Assembly (NCBI RefSeq): GCF_021917145.1
Contig: NC_061061.1
Span: forward strand, 14,634,908 to 14,698,907
Length of the DNA stretch: 64,000 nucleotides
Direction of reading: 5' to 3'
Source of the DNA: Hypomesus transpacificus
Taxonomy: Eukaryota; Chordata; Actinopteri; Osmeriformes; Osmeridae
Part shown: one piece after another, positions 38,907 to 58,300 of the stretch
Position numbering within the stretch: the stretch's first letter is position 1
Layout: each line of letters begins with the position of its first letter
Notes under the pieces: model-generated
What the model saw: the letters and a program-made list of their open reading frames with translations, nothing else
Told to the model about the DNA's origin: nothing
Database searches by the model: none
Made by a program: the position numbers and the translations under genes

Positions 38907-40600
38907 CTCCCCTAGCCCCCCTGAGCAAACCCAGTGGGTGGCAGACCAAGTCATTTGGGCGAGTTGGGGAGGGGGGGGGGGGGGGGGGGGGGAGGGGAGC
39001 AGAGGCTGGTAGGGGTTGAGGGCTGGAAAAGGAGATTCCAAATGAACCCAGTCCTTCATCACACTGTTTGCCCCAAGCACTTCAGACAATGGAGTTCAAA
39101 TTGCTATTCATCTCTGGCTGATCTGTGAATCATAAGAAAGATGAATTGGATGTGAGCTGGGGGTGGGTTGTGGGGGGTGGGTTGTGTGTGTGGGGGTGTC
39201 ATATTGTAGAGTGAGTGCAGGTTTCAGTTGCTAGTGAAAATGTCCCCACCCCAAGCGCCTGTGGAATGATGACAGCTCAGTGAAAAGACGCCACAACTAA
39301 CACCACAACCGCTGCCACTTCCATTACTGATATACCCGGAGATTCTTTCTGAAATGACATTCACTGGACATGCATGAGGTTACCCAAATAGCCCTTAATG
39401 GATTGTGTGTAGTTGGTAATGTGGGACTTGGAAGTGTGGGAGCTTGTAGGTCTTACGACCAATCACTATTCTTTGTTCTGTCATAAGACCCTGCTTGTTT
39501 TGACTTCATTTCTCTCTATCCTTAATTATGCCTGATCAACTACTATTTATTGCAAGACCTGTAGAAATTACTCTCCTTCCCTTGCCGCTCTCCATCAACT
39601 CAATTTTCCACTGTTGATGTTGTTTTCAAAAACCTAACTGAGCGTGCACAAGGCTGCTGGAACCTGAACACCATACTGAAAACTCAGATATTTGCTTACA
39701 TATTCAGCTTGTTTTTGATAAAGGATGGGTTTCAGAATACAACAATATCCAGTCTACTGATGGCAATTCTATATCAAATTGATGTTATATTGAGTTTAGT
39801 CTAAATGTTCCTATTGTTTAAGCTCTGATTATGGGTTATGAGATGTCATAAAATGTTTTAAAGCTCATAAATGATAAGCAGACACCTTTTACATTAACCA
39901 TATTGTGTATTTTCATACAAGCAGTGGTGTAGTGCCTAAGAAATAACTTATGTATTGGGTTCAGCAATATATATATATATATATAAAAAAAACTTGTGAA
40001 ATATATAGCAATGATAAGTGTACTAATGACATTAATTGTCTTTGTTCAACCCATGAATTATTTGTAGTATCTAAAGTTAAATGAAAATCTGTTCAGCTCT
40101 GCCTTTCTCCTGGACTCCATCCAATCTGCAATCTTCTAATAATACATTTCGATAAACTTTATCAAGTTTGTTTCAGTGGTTTATTTAAATATGACTAGTT
40201 GGACCCTACAGGTGGAGTTGACAGGTCTACACAGGTTGATAGAGGTGGATTTGCTTATACAGTCGTTATACATTTACATGATATGAAACTGATCATGTGG
40301 ATTTGTTTGACAGAGGATAGAAGTATACTCTATTGGAGGAGGTTGCATGTATGAGTTAAAAAAAATAAAAAATATTAATGCTAAATGTAAACTCGACAAG
40401 GTTCCATCGCTAAACTTCCCACCCCCACTGACTTGTGGTCTCACGTGTTCATCCAACCATCATTCATTGCGTGACTGTAAATTAAGTAGGACAAACGTGC
40501 CATTTGTATCCACAAAACCTAGGTATTTAAAAATATTTGTCTGGATTCTACAGAGCCTTCACACCGTAGACATATGCTTCACACCACTAGGCTCGGTACT
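38907..40600. other. ubqln4 3' UTR and intergenic
   Basis: Mostly ubqln4 3' UTR. It contains a 22-base G run, a TG-rich stretch near 39170-39200 and a short (AT)n run at about 39967-39984. I find no canonical AATAAA and no additional gene. Confidence 0.5.
38971..38992 (+). repeat. 22-base poly-G run in ubqln4 3' UTR
   Basis: An uninterrupted G run beginning 65 bases after the ubqln4 stop codon, on the sense strand. It could fold as an RNA or DNA G-quadruplex and is likely length-variable. Confidence 0.95.
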
Positions 40601-40621
40601 GTGGTATTTGACTACTTCCGG
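40441..40621 (+). promoter_or_regulatory. lamtor2 promoter region: E-box and ETS-type motifs
   Basis: TCACGTGT at 40441-40448 is an E-box close to the CLEAR element bound by TFEB/TFE3. ACTTCCGG at 40614-40621 is an ETS-family site. Both lie within 350 bases of the lamtor2 start codon. Motif-based only. Confidence 0.4.
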
Positions 40622-40784
40622 CTTACGGTAGGTTTTTCCCAGGATACATTGCGGCGTTTATAAGGAAGTCCCAAAGAATCAGCTGATTTTGAACGTGGAT
40701 TTGGAGAAGGTGGATGTTTGTTGAAAATACCCTTAATATACTACAACAGTTAGATTTCCTACCCAATTTTTAGATAAAGCAGTT

Positions 40785-41900
40785 ATGTTGAGACCAAAAG
40801 CGTTAACACAAGTTCTCAGCCAGGCGAACACGGGCGGAGTACAAAGCACTCTGTAAGTAAAGTAGTATTTTCAACATGGAGAAACAGACAATAACAAATC
40901 TAAAGCTAAAGTTTGTCTAAGCAAATTTTGTCGTGTCGCAAGTGTTCACAATATGATTACAATGCTCGCAGCACTAACGTACGTACGTAGCCATAGTTCT
41001 GTTTCATGTAACCAAATAAATCTCTTAAATGTACCTGCATTTTAAAGTAGCCTACAGATGCACACCTATAACATGGCCACAGTGTTTTGTGGTGACTTTA
41101 AGGCCTCTCTCGACTAATCTTGCTGTTGACTCCCCCAGATTACTAAATAATGAGGGGTCCCTGCTGGCTTACTCCGGTTATGGGGACACAGACGCTCGAG
41201 TGACAGCCGCCATTGCAAACAGCATATGGGCAGCCTATGACAAGAATGGACATCAAGCCTTCAATGAAGACAAACTCAAATTTATTCTGATGGATTGTAT
41301 GGTTAGATGACTTTGTAAACACAATGGGATTACTATCTCACATGATGAAATGCATTAATTGTGTATGCATTAATTTTGTATTAACTGTATTATCTTCCGT
41401 ATAAACTGAAAATCTTTGTCTATCTGGGCTGGTTCTACAGTTTAGACATGACGGCATTATATGAATTAACCACAATCTATAAAAATGCCATATTTCAAAT
41501 AAATCTATGCTGACTTGTAATGTTTCATCTTTCTAGGAAGGAAGGGTGGCCATAACTCGAGTAGCCAACTTGCTGCTCTGCATGTATGCCAAAGAGACTG
41601 TGGGTTTCGGCATGCTGAAAGCCAAGGTAAAATAAATCTTATAGTTTGGAAAACTAGACACTTGTCCTTGGCAGCCTTTTTAAAAGCAACCATCTTGTCA
41701 TCTGTTGACCCACTGGTGACATGAGTCTCAGACTGATGAAAAAAAAGAATGTGCCCACTTTTTAGTTTGAGTGGGACAATGCAAATATACCAAACAAGCA
41801 TACTGACGTCTTTACGCAGATTTTATTTTGTGTATGTTTTTAGGCTGAGGCCCTTGTGCTTTACCTGGAGGAACCATTAACCCAAGTCGCAGCATCCTAG
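40785..41900 (+). CDS. lamtor2: LAMTOR2 (p14), Ragulator complex subunit
   Basis: Four exons, 40785-40852, 41139-41301, 41537-41626 and 41844-41900, give 125 residues, the same length as human LAMTOR2 and almost identical to it from memory ([59 protein letters not shown]). The protein is a single roadblock/longin-like fold. It pairs with LAMTOR3 in the Ragulator scaffold on late endosomes and lysosomes, anchoring Rag GTPases for mTORC1 activation and supporting MEK1-ERK signalling. All splice sites are GT-AG and in phase. It sits 1.9 kb after the ubqln4 stop and 0.9 kb before rab25, as in the human locus. Confidence 0.98.
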
Positions 41901-42795
41901 GGGAGAATTTGTTCGGGACACTACCCGTAGATTTCTTTTGCTTGAAAAAAGCGGGTTGATCCAGCTAAGACTACTTTGGAGCTATTGTTGCATAATATTT
42001 GTTCACTTTGCCTGTTCTCCTTGAACCATCAGTGTGAATATGTGTTGGTGAACTGTGTTTATATGCTGAATATTGTATGTATGACTCAATGCTCCAATAG
42101 GCCTAAATGCATGCTTCGTACACATGTGAAATTTTTGGCTGTGACTGCTTTCATAAGCATGGTTGTGTGCCAGAAAACACTGCTCTACTGTTGACACATT
42201 AACTTTGGTAGATATATCTTAACTTTGTATGCTAGCTAAAATCGTAATGTTGGTGTCCATTATCCCTACTGCATGTCCTATTGAAAGAGGGTTACAGTAT
42301 TGGTAATGATTAGTTGTGATAAAGGATTGTCTATTTAAATTTCCTCAACTATCAAATTATATCATGAATATTATATGCATTTTGGTTTTGCTGTTGAGTA
42401 AAAACAAAAACAAGTGTAGAGTTGTGGTACTGTCTGCAGTGATTTCATTTTTCCAGTAGATGGCACTCTCTCACTGGGCTACACCTGCCATAAAATTACC
42501 TGTTTAACCTGCCCCCACCTGCCCAAACCCAACCCCAATATGAACTATCTTGCTTCACAGAGCAAGCTCAGTTCCTTGTTCAAATAAGCTAACTTTCTAT
42601 CTAAGGGAGCAGGGGAGAGTGACATCCTAGTAACTGGCACTGGCGTGTGAAATTATTTTTTGTCACATTTATTTACTTTAAACCTAAATGTTTGGGTTAG
42701 GTGTGCGCCACTTTTGTCGTGCATCCTGTTCCCCTCCCTAAACTTTGAATGCTTGAGTTGGACACAAGACTCAACATTGTGTGGTAGCACCATTG
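41901..42795. other. lamtor2 3' UTR and rab25 upstream region
   Basis: No gene recognised. Holds the lamtor2 3' UTR and presumably the rab25 promoter; no clear TATA box or polyadenylation signal stands out. Confidence 0.4.
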
Positions 42796-45700
42796 ATGGG
42801 CCACAGAATGCAGTCAAACGAGGCTTACAACTTTGTATTTAAAGGTAAGCTTTTTGTTTTTAATTCCAATATCATACTACAAAAATACCTCTGTAAATAA
42901 TATTTCAGTGTTGCATTGTATTCTAATTGATCCTAGATAGTTTCATTGGGAAGTTTAAGTAGCGTATGCGCAACTTGTGAATGTTTGCTCCTAGTGTCAA
43001 TAGTGCCACCCAACACCATAGGCTACTAATGGTTTGCAAGTACCTTGAAAGGCTTATATGTATTTATCCACACACATAAACTTTATACTTGATTATATTA
43101 CTCATTCATTCTATAACTGGAGAGGCATGTGGAATATTACACTACACCACTGACACACTACAGGCTCAGCTAGAGCTCCAAAAGGAATGATGGTAAAGGA
43201 ATTTGATGAAGGGAGTTTAAATGACAGATGACCTAATGAAGGGTTTTCCATTTAGTGTTTCCAGGTACCACCTGCAACCAGATGTGCATTAGAATGCATA
43301 AGCTGTTTAGTGTATCACACAAATAACATACAGTCAATCCCATTAGCTATGATTGGCTGATAGAGAGGAGAACCCCAGTAGCCGTAAGCACTCTGCTTAA
43401 GGTCACAAAGAAAGAAAAAATGGAGGTAACTTCTCTCAGTTTACTGAGCAGGCCACAGGAGTGCTGGAGGTTTCCTCTCCCCTTTGTCATGGAAACCAAG
43501 GGAAATGTTTGAATAAGAATTTACTGAGTAAAGGAAAAGAGGAAAAATAAGGATTCCTTTAGCCAATCTGGTCAAACTAAACAGCAGAACAATGATCTGC
43601 CAGTGGAGTAAACAATTACCCTAAACAAACCAGCTGAACAGCTTGACAACTTAACTTTCAACTGCCAGTTGCTGCCTCAGGAATGTAACCTTGTGCTTTA
43701 ACATGCAATAGTTGAAAGATTACCATTGTGCAAATGTAGGGCTCAAATGCCCCATATCTTGTAGTCAGTATGTCTGGTCTTTAACGCCATTGGGACATGA
43801 TCTTCATTGAGACAATAGCATGTTCAGTAAATACAGTCTATTATAAATTATTTGGACTCTTTTGTACTCCTGTTTGAAAGGTACACTGGTTAATCAAAGA
43901 TAACAGGAAGTAATTGCATAACCTGCACCACCTGATTTATAAGGCCTTCCTCTTTTGGGAGAATGTAACTGATTACAGAAGGGCACATAAGTTTACTTGT
44001 CAAAGTTAACAGTATGAAGTTGGACAAGACTGGTTTGTATTACTTTGTAAACTTACATCATTGTAATGAATTGCACGAGTATTAAAGGATATCTCTCAAA
44101 ACTTAAATTGTTCTCCATTATTTGAACATATTCTAAAACCATTTATTTGGATGTGGTGGTGTCTAAATACAGAACCCCATTGTCGGGGACATCTTATAGT
44201 GGTAATTGAAATAATGAGCCACAGCAACAGACCACTCAGACTAAAAGGTTTATCTGAAGGTTGGTGAAATAGAGTGGGCGTCTAAGGACACACCTAGACT
44301 AAGTTTAGGCAATACTAATACTAAACAATGCTCAAGGTGGGGAGACATTCAGGGTGTGACAAATCTTAGAAGTTGCTTTGTCCATAGCAAGACAAGGGTG
44401 TGTAATTGTAATGTTAAGTACATGGTAATGTCAATAGTAGGTACAAGTTTCAATAGATTTATTGTAATTTACATGTATTCTGAAATGTACCGTAATATAA
44501 TTATTGAACTATTACATTCTAGCTGATTATAAAAAAATATATATATTTTGGATGAACCACACCTTGGAAACAGAGTTTTTATAAATCACACTTAAAGGAA
44601 TGAGTGTGTGAAAAATTATCATCATACAAGGTTATTACCTACAGTTAAACAATGACAGTGATGCATGTTATGGCAGTTACGTTTTTTGAGGTACTCATGT
44701 TTTCTCCTTCCTATCTATCCTCTCAAGTGGTTCTGATTGGAGAGTCTGGCGTAGGCAAGAGCAACCTGCTTTCCCGCTTCGCCAAGAACGAGTTTAACCA
44801 TGACAGTCGTACAACAATTGGGGTAGAGTTCAGTACACGTACAGTCCAGCTGAATGGTCTCACCATCAAGGCCCAGATATGGGATACAGCAGGCCTGGAG
44901 CGTTACAGAGCCATCACTTCTGCGTGAGTAGATCAACCCTTGGCTTACGAAGTTCCTTAAGTTTATTTTTTGATTTTTTTTAAACCACAATAAGATAGGA
45001 TCACACTTTAAGTACAAGGGAGCTCTGCTCTACAATAGATACATTTTTTTTTATTGCTAACATGATTATTGAAAATAGTAGAGCCTTATTCTTACCCATT
45101 TGTTTTCATTATGCAGTGAATTATTTAAATACTGGACTAAATACTAAAAATAAGCTTCCTCTCCCACGCTTTTCCTATCAGCTATTACAGAGGTGCAGTT
45201 GGGGCACTTTTGGTCTATGACGTTACCAAGCACCTGACCTATGAGACCGCGGAGCGCTGGCTAAAGGAACTGTACGACCACGCGGACCCCCACATTGTAG
45301 TCATGCTAGTTGGCAACAAGTCTGACCTGGCGTCAGAGCGTTCAGTGCCAACAGAGGAAGCCAAGGACTTTGCAGGTACTAATCATCATGTCATATGATA
45401 AACAATGGATGTCACTGCAGTAAACAAAACACACCAATCATAGATTAATGATTTAAAGATTATTTTCTATTGAAATTGATTTTCCAGTGGCTTTCACATT
45501 TAATTTTGGATAAACAACTAATGGGAGACCAAGCATCGTATCGTATGTATTGGAACTAGTATTAACACTTTTCTAACTCTATAGAGAAGAAAGGCCTGCT
45601 GTTCCTCGAGACTTCAGCCTTGGAGTCTACAAATGTTGAGGCTGCTTTCAATGACGTTCTTTCAGGTAATGTTTTTTACATATTCACCAACCTCTTTTCA

Positions 45701-46271
45701 AATGCTTCAAAATAGCATACTTTTAGTAGTACTAACAAGTAACATGCCAATTACAGTATACCTATCCCAAGGGGTTCTTATTGCATGATGAGTAAAATAA
45801 TTATGGTCCTGGATGATGGAGCAAATGTGCAGAGGTAAGAAGGTACGTCCTAGGAAGTATGGTAACTGCTTTCCGTGGTGTACAAGCACAACAATTATAA
45901 ATTCATTTAAATGTACCAACAATAAATACATGTTGCCCAATATCATGGAAGTTGACAGTAACATTTAGCAATAACCTGCAAGCTGAAATGAGAAGAATCA
46001 TGTTTTGACATGAATTTACATTGCCAAACACTGGTTGTGTCAATAGTTCAGATGTGTCAGTAGCTTGTTGTGCTGAAACCATTTTGAAACATGTCTGAGA
46101 AGTTTGTATAGTAATCACTAATCAGTTTATCTTTCCCTTACCTTTCCCTTAGATATCCACAGGAAAGTGAGCAGTAAAAAGGTCATTCAGGGGTCCATCA
46201 GTGCTGTGTCTTTGGCCGGCCATGTTCCTTCCAACCCAGAAGAGAATAAACCATGCTGTAAAAACATCTAA
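42796..46271 (+). CDS. rab25: Rab25 small GTPase
   Basis: Five exons: 42796-42844, 44728-44923, 45182-45375, 45585-45665 and 46153-46271, giving 196 residues (human RAB25 has 213). The short first exon reads [16 protein letters not shown]; a second in-frame ATG at 42808 is an alternative start. GTPase motifs are complete: P-loop GESGVGKS, switch I around TTIGVEF, NKSD and ETSAL. Switch II reads DTAGLE with Leu73 where most Rabs have Gln, the known Rab25 peculiarity that lowers GTP hydrolysis. The C-terminus is CCKNI with the double cysteine for geranylgeranylation. The hypervariable tail is shorter than in mammals. Rab25 is an epithelial Rab11-subfamily protein acting in apical recycling endosomes and integrin recycling. 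AATAAA lies at 46447-46452. Intron 1 is 1.9 kb. Confidence 0.95.
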
Positions 46272-47415
46272 CAGATTTAACACCCAATAAGGGGGCCAGT
46301 TATAGCTGAACAGTTCAGTTCTCTTCTCATTTGATTACAGGACACATAGTCACCCTGTTCTACAGTGCTAACACTGTATTTGACTGTTATTATCACTCTG
46401 ATGATTGATGTATTATGTGCTCTTAAAAGATGGTTGGTATTTGAGAAATAAAGAAATAAAACATTTATCTACCTGGAATCCTGGATGGATGTCCATACTT
46501 TTGGGTAACACTGGTTGTGTTATGTAATAAACTTTTATGTGTTATACGGTAAAGTTGGTGGGTCAAGTGATATATCATTGGCAAACTTGAAATGATTGTG
46601 AATGTCACCTGTTAAATAAATACAATTTTCCCATGAGTATTAATTTGTTTTCTGAGTGTTATCAATCGTGAGACTGTAACAACACCTGGATACAGTCACA
46701 TTCTAGGCCTACCGAAATGAGTGTAAAATAGGCTATTTTATGAGACTCATTTAAAACACAATGTAACCTTCGTTTGAAGGCATCTCTTCTTTTTGTCAAA
46801 CACAAAGCCTGTCCACAGCGAAAAGAAACGAAGCCATTAGGCCTACATTATGTTGCTGCGCCGCACCTGCTTCGATAAGGTCATTTTACTGTGCCATGGA
46901 TTCAGTAAACCTGAGGCTCAACAAACTACCTGCTGCAAAGAGACTAACGACGTCACCAAGAAGCGATGAACAGGCTGGATGGAAGGAAATCATGACTGAC
47001 AGCAAAGTAGACGAATCACACATGAGTTAGTGACAGGTGTCTTGCGTCCATTGACCAGTCTAAGCAGAGCAAGAGGCGTTCCTAGGCACTCGACGTAACG
47101 TCGTTCGGAAATGGCAAATGCCAGAACGTTGTCAGAAAGAGACGAAACTTTTCGGAAGATAGTTTAGTTTTCCTTGATAAATTATGATTAAAAAATAAGC
47201 ACTGATGTTAGAAATATATTTGATTTAAGCTGGATTGTCACATCAGTTGCCGAATATAATAGTCTTCCTGCTTCTAAGTTGGAGCCTAATTGGTTGTTCG
47301 TTTCAGGGAAGCAGCGATCTGTCGCAAGATAAATGACCAAGAAGTTGGTTGTTGAACAGAGAAACGAGATCGGGAGGAATTTGAACATTTGCGTTGATAG
47401 AAACAAATTGAAAAG
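46272..47415. other. rab25 3' UTR and rab11a-like promoter region
   Basis: The rab25 3' UTR probably ends shortly after AATAAA at 46447. The remaining ~0.9 kb up to the rab11a-like start codon carries no recognised gene and should hold its promoter and 5' UTR. Confidence 0.4.
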
Positions 47416-53449
<6,034 letters not shown>

Positions 53450-55260
53450 GGCCCTGCCACCCTGTGCCACCACAAAGACCACACGGACAACACAGGCTAG
53501 GGACAAAGAGGTAGACAGGGCGAGCAGTAAGGTAGAGGAGGAGGGAGAAGATAGAACATTGAAACTGGTATGGATGTTGTATTTACCCTCCCAAAAGAAC
53601 CAGAGACAAAGAAAGCAGGCAGAGGAGTTGACCTGGAAGGCACAGACAGATAGACATAGAGGCTATAAAAGACGGCCGACTCAGACATGGGATACCAAGA
53701 GTCCCCGACTTCTAGTTGTATTGTTTTAATGAGGAGTCTGACCATAGAATTTTTATTTTTAGCCTCTATGGCTCTGCCTTTTACTTAATCAGCGTAAAAA
53801 AATGAAAAAATAAAATAAAAAGGGATGAAGTTTAAGGTATCTTTATTGGCGAGAGAGGCGAACACAATTGACCCGAGACGGAATCGAACCCGGGCCGATG
53901 GAAAGCGCTCTACATTGGGGTGCCCTTTGATCAGCTTTAAAGCTGAAGGACATGAACTGAATAGAATAAAATAAGAAAGTTTGCATATTATAAGAATCAT
54001 CCCCCTAAGAGCAATTTTTCCACATTTGTGTGCTTAAGGCATAGTCAACTGATCTCTTATTAAGGTATAATTTAATAAGTGCAGTCCCACTGCACAGACG
54101 AAAGCATTAACATTCAGCAGTACAAGAAAGGACCAACTTCACTGAATTGCGACCGCCCTTTTTCCATAATCAGTCTCCTCTTCTTGAATGTATTAGGGTC
54201 AATGTACCAATGATATTTATTTAACACTATGTTTGATCTGAGGGTTTGTGCAAAAGTGCAACACTGTCTTGCTCTAATCAGATGCTGCTTACTCAATATG
54301 AAGGGTGTTTTTCTGTCTTTTTGGTTCTCTTGTGTTCACTGGAAATTCAATCATTTTAAGATCAAGTTATTAGATGTAACTACCCTTGGCTAGGGGCAGA
54401 ATAAAGCCATGTTATCCTCTGTACCTGGTAAAATATGTTAGTCCAATTAAATTTACAGGACAATCTTGTCAGGTTTGCAATCAGATACATTTTTCTTTCA
54501 CACAACTCTGCTCACAACTGAGAAAGGAAAACCTGTGCTTGTGTTTCAAACCCATCCGTCCGGTCCAGACCGGAATTGCCTTTACCATTTTATTGTTTCT
54601 TATTTTTCAATGTAGTCCGATGGGGCATCTAGATTTCAATTGCATCTAGCCATTTCAACAGCCCCCCCCCCCTCTTGTGGCTAGGAAGACATGAAGGTTT
54701 ATGGGTTAGCGTGGGTGGCAGTAGCCCATACCATAGTTTCTGAATGGAGCCTGTTGCGCTGCCCGCCCGCTTGGCAAGACGGATGGGCCAATCATGTTAC
54801 AGAGGTAACAGGTCGTAGGGCCACTCAGTCCAGTAGTCTCTGATGGTCCTAGGGCCTCCTTCCTATGAAATCATCCACTGGCCACCTGCCCTATCTATTG
54901 TATGTAACTGGAACAGGATCATGCCTTTTGGGATCATCTCTCATCAATGGTCCAGGTCTTTTTATATGTGGTTCTTTTTTTCTGGGCCAGTGTAGTTTTG
55001 TTAGTGGCTATAGGTTTGGATGGGTATGGCAGTGGGTAGTATCTATAGGTCTGCATGGTTTGGAGAAGGGCTAGGCATTCGAGATGGGTTTTTCACAGTA
55101 AAGGACAAACGTGTAGACTGACATTCTGCTTAGGTTTTCCACAATGTTGTGTTTTCTGGTCCCTTCCTCAATGCTGAATTGAATGGTTTGAAGGTATGTT
55201 TTTAAATAGCAATTCTTATATCTGTATATTTGGATCACAATGGTATAAATAAATTACATT
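53450..55260 (+). other. rab11a-like 3' UTR, possibly long
   Basis: An early polyadenylation signal lies at 53809-53814 and a late one at 55248-55253. If the late one is used the 3' UTR is 1.8 kb. A tRNA-derived SINE relic lies inside (see 53842-53945). No other gene recognised. Confidence 0.45.
53842..53945 (-). mobile_element. tRNA-derived SINE relic
   Basis: On the minus strand GGTTCGATTCC (complement of 53880-53890) is a Pol III B box. It is preceded by GTAGAGCGCTTTCC, resembling the second half of an A-box arm. The T-stem does not pair properly and the acceptor end is absent, so it is not a functional tRNA gene. It lies in the probable 3' UTR of the rab11a-like gene. Confidence 0.55.
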
Positions 55261-55383
55261 TATGAAGTCTGGATGTTTTCTGATTGTAAAAATTAGTTAT
55301 TGAAATGAGTGTCCAAGCTTCCTTTGTATTTTGTCACCATACAAATACAAAAATAATGTCAGTTTAAGATGATTTCATTTTGT

Positions 55384-58300
55384 TTTATTAGAAACATTTA
55401 CAATACATCTTGAATTTTGAAAAAAAAAAATATCAAAGAAAAAAACGGATATGGCGCATATACACTAATAAAATATTTAAAAAATGTAATTCACAAAAGT
55501 CATGTTCTAAGAAATAAACCTGTGGTATCACATGCCACGTGTGGGCATAGTGCACTGTAACAGAGTTCAAAGAAGACTTTTTTTTTTTCTTTTTTCTTCA
55601 AAGTGACGGCCAGCCATAGATGGCCTTATGGCAAACCCTCTTTTTACTGATCACAGAGAAACCAGAAACTAAAGCCAGGGGATGCTGGCCCAAAACTAAT
55701 GCACTAAGACCACTATAAGACCGGTATGAAAAATCTACTGTGCTGGAAGAATCTGAAACACTATCAAAGACAAATTGTTTTGACATGACTGTATTGGCCC
55801 CTTTGGATGACGTCAGAGTTTGACCTCAAAGGTCATTTCAGCCCCCTTCTCTATTACAGAGAACAGTAAATCAGCCAATTTAACATAAATATGAATCAAT
55901 TGACATGGTTTTAATTGTTGCTTTGAGAATTGTAGTTAGTGTTATCAATGAGTGTAATAGACAGCCAGGTCTTCTTCATCTTGAAGAACCTGACAAGCCC
56001 AAAAAATACAAGGGAATGTCCGGGGACTGAAATGTTCTCTTTGCTTTAACTCAAATCCCTATCGTCATTTCTGATTGCAAAGGGGCTTCAACTATGAAAA
56101 TCTACATGGGGAAAACAGTCCATGAACTCTTATGTTAAATCCATAACACAAAAGATCTGTGCTGCTCAGCCAATCTACTGTATGTGACCATACACAATAC
56201 ATGCAAACTATTACGGATATGAATGTGTCGGAGTGTGCTGGTGTGTGTGTACGTGACCATTAACCATAGATCAACTATGCAGTATGCCTATGTGCCCAAC
56301 TGTTGATGTCTTATTCCATTCATTCATTAAGGCTTTGATTCTTCTCCGATCTAATTTGTCTGTTCCTACTCATCACAAAGGCTCCGAAGTTGTTTACATG
56401 TGACTCTATGCTATGAATGTGTTACATGTTGCCCTCTGTTAAGGAAAATAACTGCCCATTCATTCTTCATGTAGCAATCATAACAAATGCAGTAATAGCA
56501 GAAAAAAATCTTGAGATTGATGGAAGCAAGTTAAGAGGAAACATGTAATGGGTTCAGTCAGTTAAATGGGTTTAGTTTAAGGGCAATGGTTAGCTATAAG
56601 CACATGACAGTGCCAACTCAAAACAGAAGTTGAGGCACAAAATTGACGCTATGAGTAAAATACCTCCAATCTGAAAAATATTATATTACTTTGTCATAAT
56701 CCTGCTGGTAAATGCACTGCTGTTTGAAATTGTGCATATCTGAAGTTAAAATATAAATTATGGGGAATTTGCATCACCTTTAATTTCATTTACACTGAAA
56801 TATATGGTGGTGATTTTTTTCCATACCTTTTATAAATAAAACTTCATAACTCCTTAATTTTTTTTATTCTTAGTAGAAACTGACTTGTGTTTAGAAATAT
56901 ATTAAGTTCTTGTACTTTTAATTAAAAAACAAAACAAAATGTATTGAGGTTACTCATAAATATGTTGTTTCATTTTACAATTTTCATAAATAACATCCAG
57001 ATACTGACTTTTCCTCCTTTCTCTATGAAATAATAACCCATGTTAGCAAAATAGATTTTCAAGAAACTGTAATACGATTTTTTTTTTCGTTTTAAGTTAC
57101 TTTCTATAAATGTGGAAGAACTTAAATATAGTTGTGAAACTCTTGCCAAGCTCTTGCCAAAACAAACTAAAACTTAAAGCTCACTTTGAAACTGATAAAA
57201 CACAATAGGCAAAAGGAGTGCATTAGTTTAGTGGTCATCATATACATTCAAATGCATTACTCACTCATCTTGTGAATTTGATAGGTTGGAAGAATTGCTT
57301 AAGTGCATTGATTTAAGTAAGGATTTCCTATCACCACTTAAAAAGGGGCACAACATTTTTTTTGTTTTTGTTTTACATGAATGGATAAGGATTTTTATAG
57401 TTTGTTTTTATAGACGGAAGGTGATATGGGTTTCTATAGTTAATATAATAGGCTTAAAAAATATTTCGCATAACTATGTGAATACTTTAAGAACTTAGTT
57501 TTGAAGTAGGTATCACTTTAAGAGTCATACTATTTCTTTATTTACTTACTGAATGAAAGAGTACACTATATTGGTGGAGTTGGTGAAAATATGCATCACA
57601 AGCCATGATTTTAAATCAGTCTGTTACACAACAAGGTAGTTGTAATCAATGTTCAGTATTTAAAGCTTTTTATACACCTTGTTCAATGTTGATGCAATAT
57701 TCGTATCAAATCAATATTACTTGTTACATCTTATGTACTGTTCTACACTAATACCATGCACTGAAACTCAACACGGTGAACACATTTCCTCCAGAAACTA
57801 TAATGTTGATAATATATGAAACCAATGGTTTTACGTTCATTAAACTTAGCAAGGATAGGGCTTTTATTACACACTGGCAACTTATCACACATATTAGATA
57901 CTGTTTACAGTGGCATCTTTGAAATCAGGCAAGTACATGAATGGAAATTAAATGTCGGACTATCAAACATCTGTTACCTTGGCTGCTTGTATTAAAGGAA
58001 TATAACATTTCCTTAGACAGTTAATTTTTCACATTAAGTACTGGGATTATAAAAGTTCCATGGTGGACACATTTATTCTTTCTTGGCAATAAAACCAACT
58101 GAGATTGAGTAATTACACCCGATAGGTTTAAATGCAATGATTGTTGTTTTTTGGATAGTGATTGATTCATTTGCTACTGATGCCTCTAATACTGTAAAAT
58201 AAATATTAATGAGAACAAATATGATATGCTTATATCACAGCTATTGATTGACTGAAGCTCGTGAGACTTTGACCTACTATGATTTAAGTAAATAGGAATA

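Noticed and set aside
53842-53945. Functional tRNA gene on the minus strand
   Set aside because: B box only, T-stem unpaired, acceptor stem absent.
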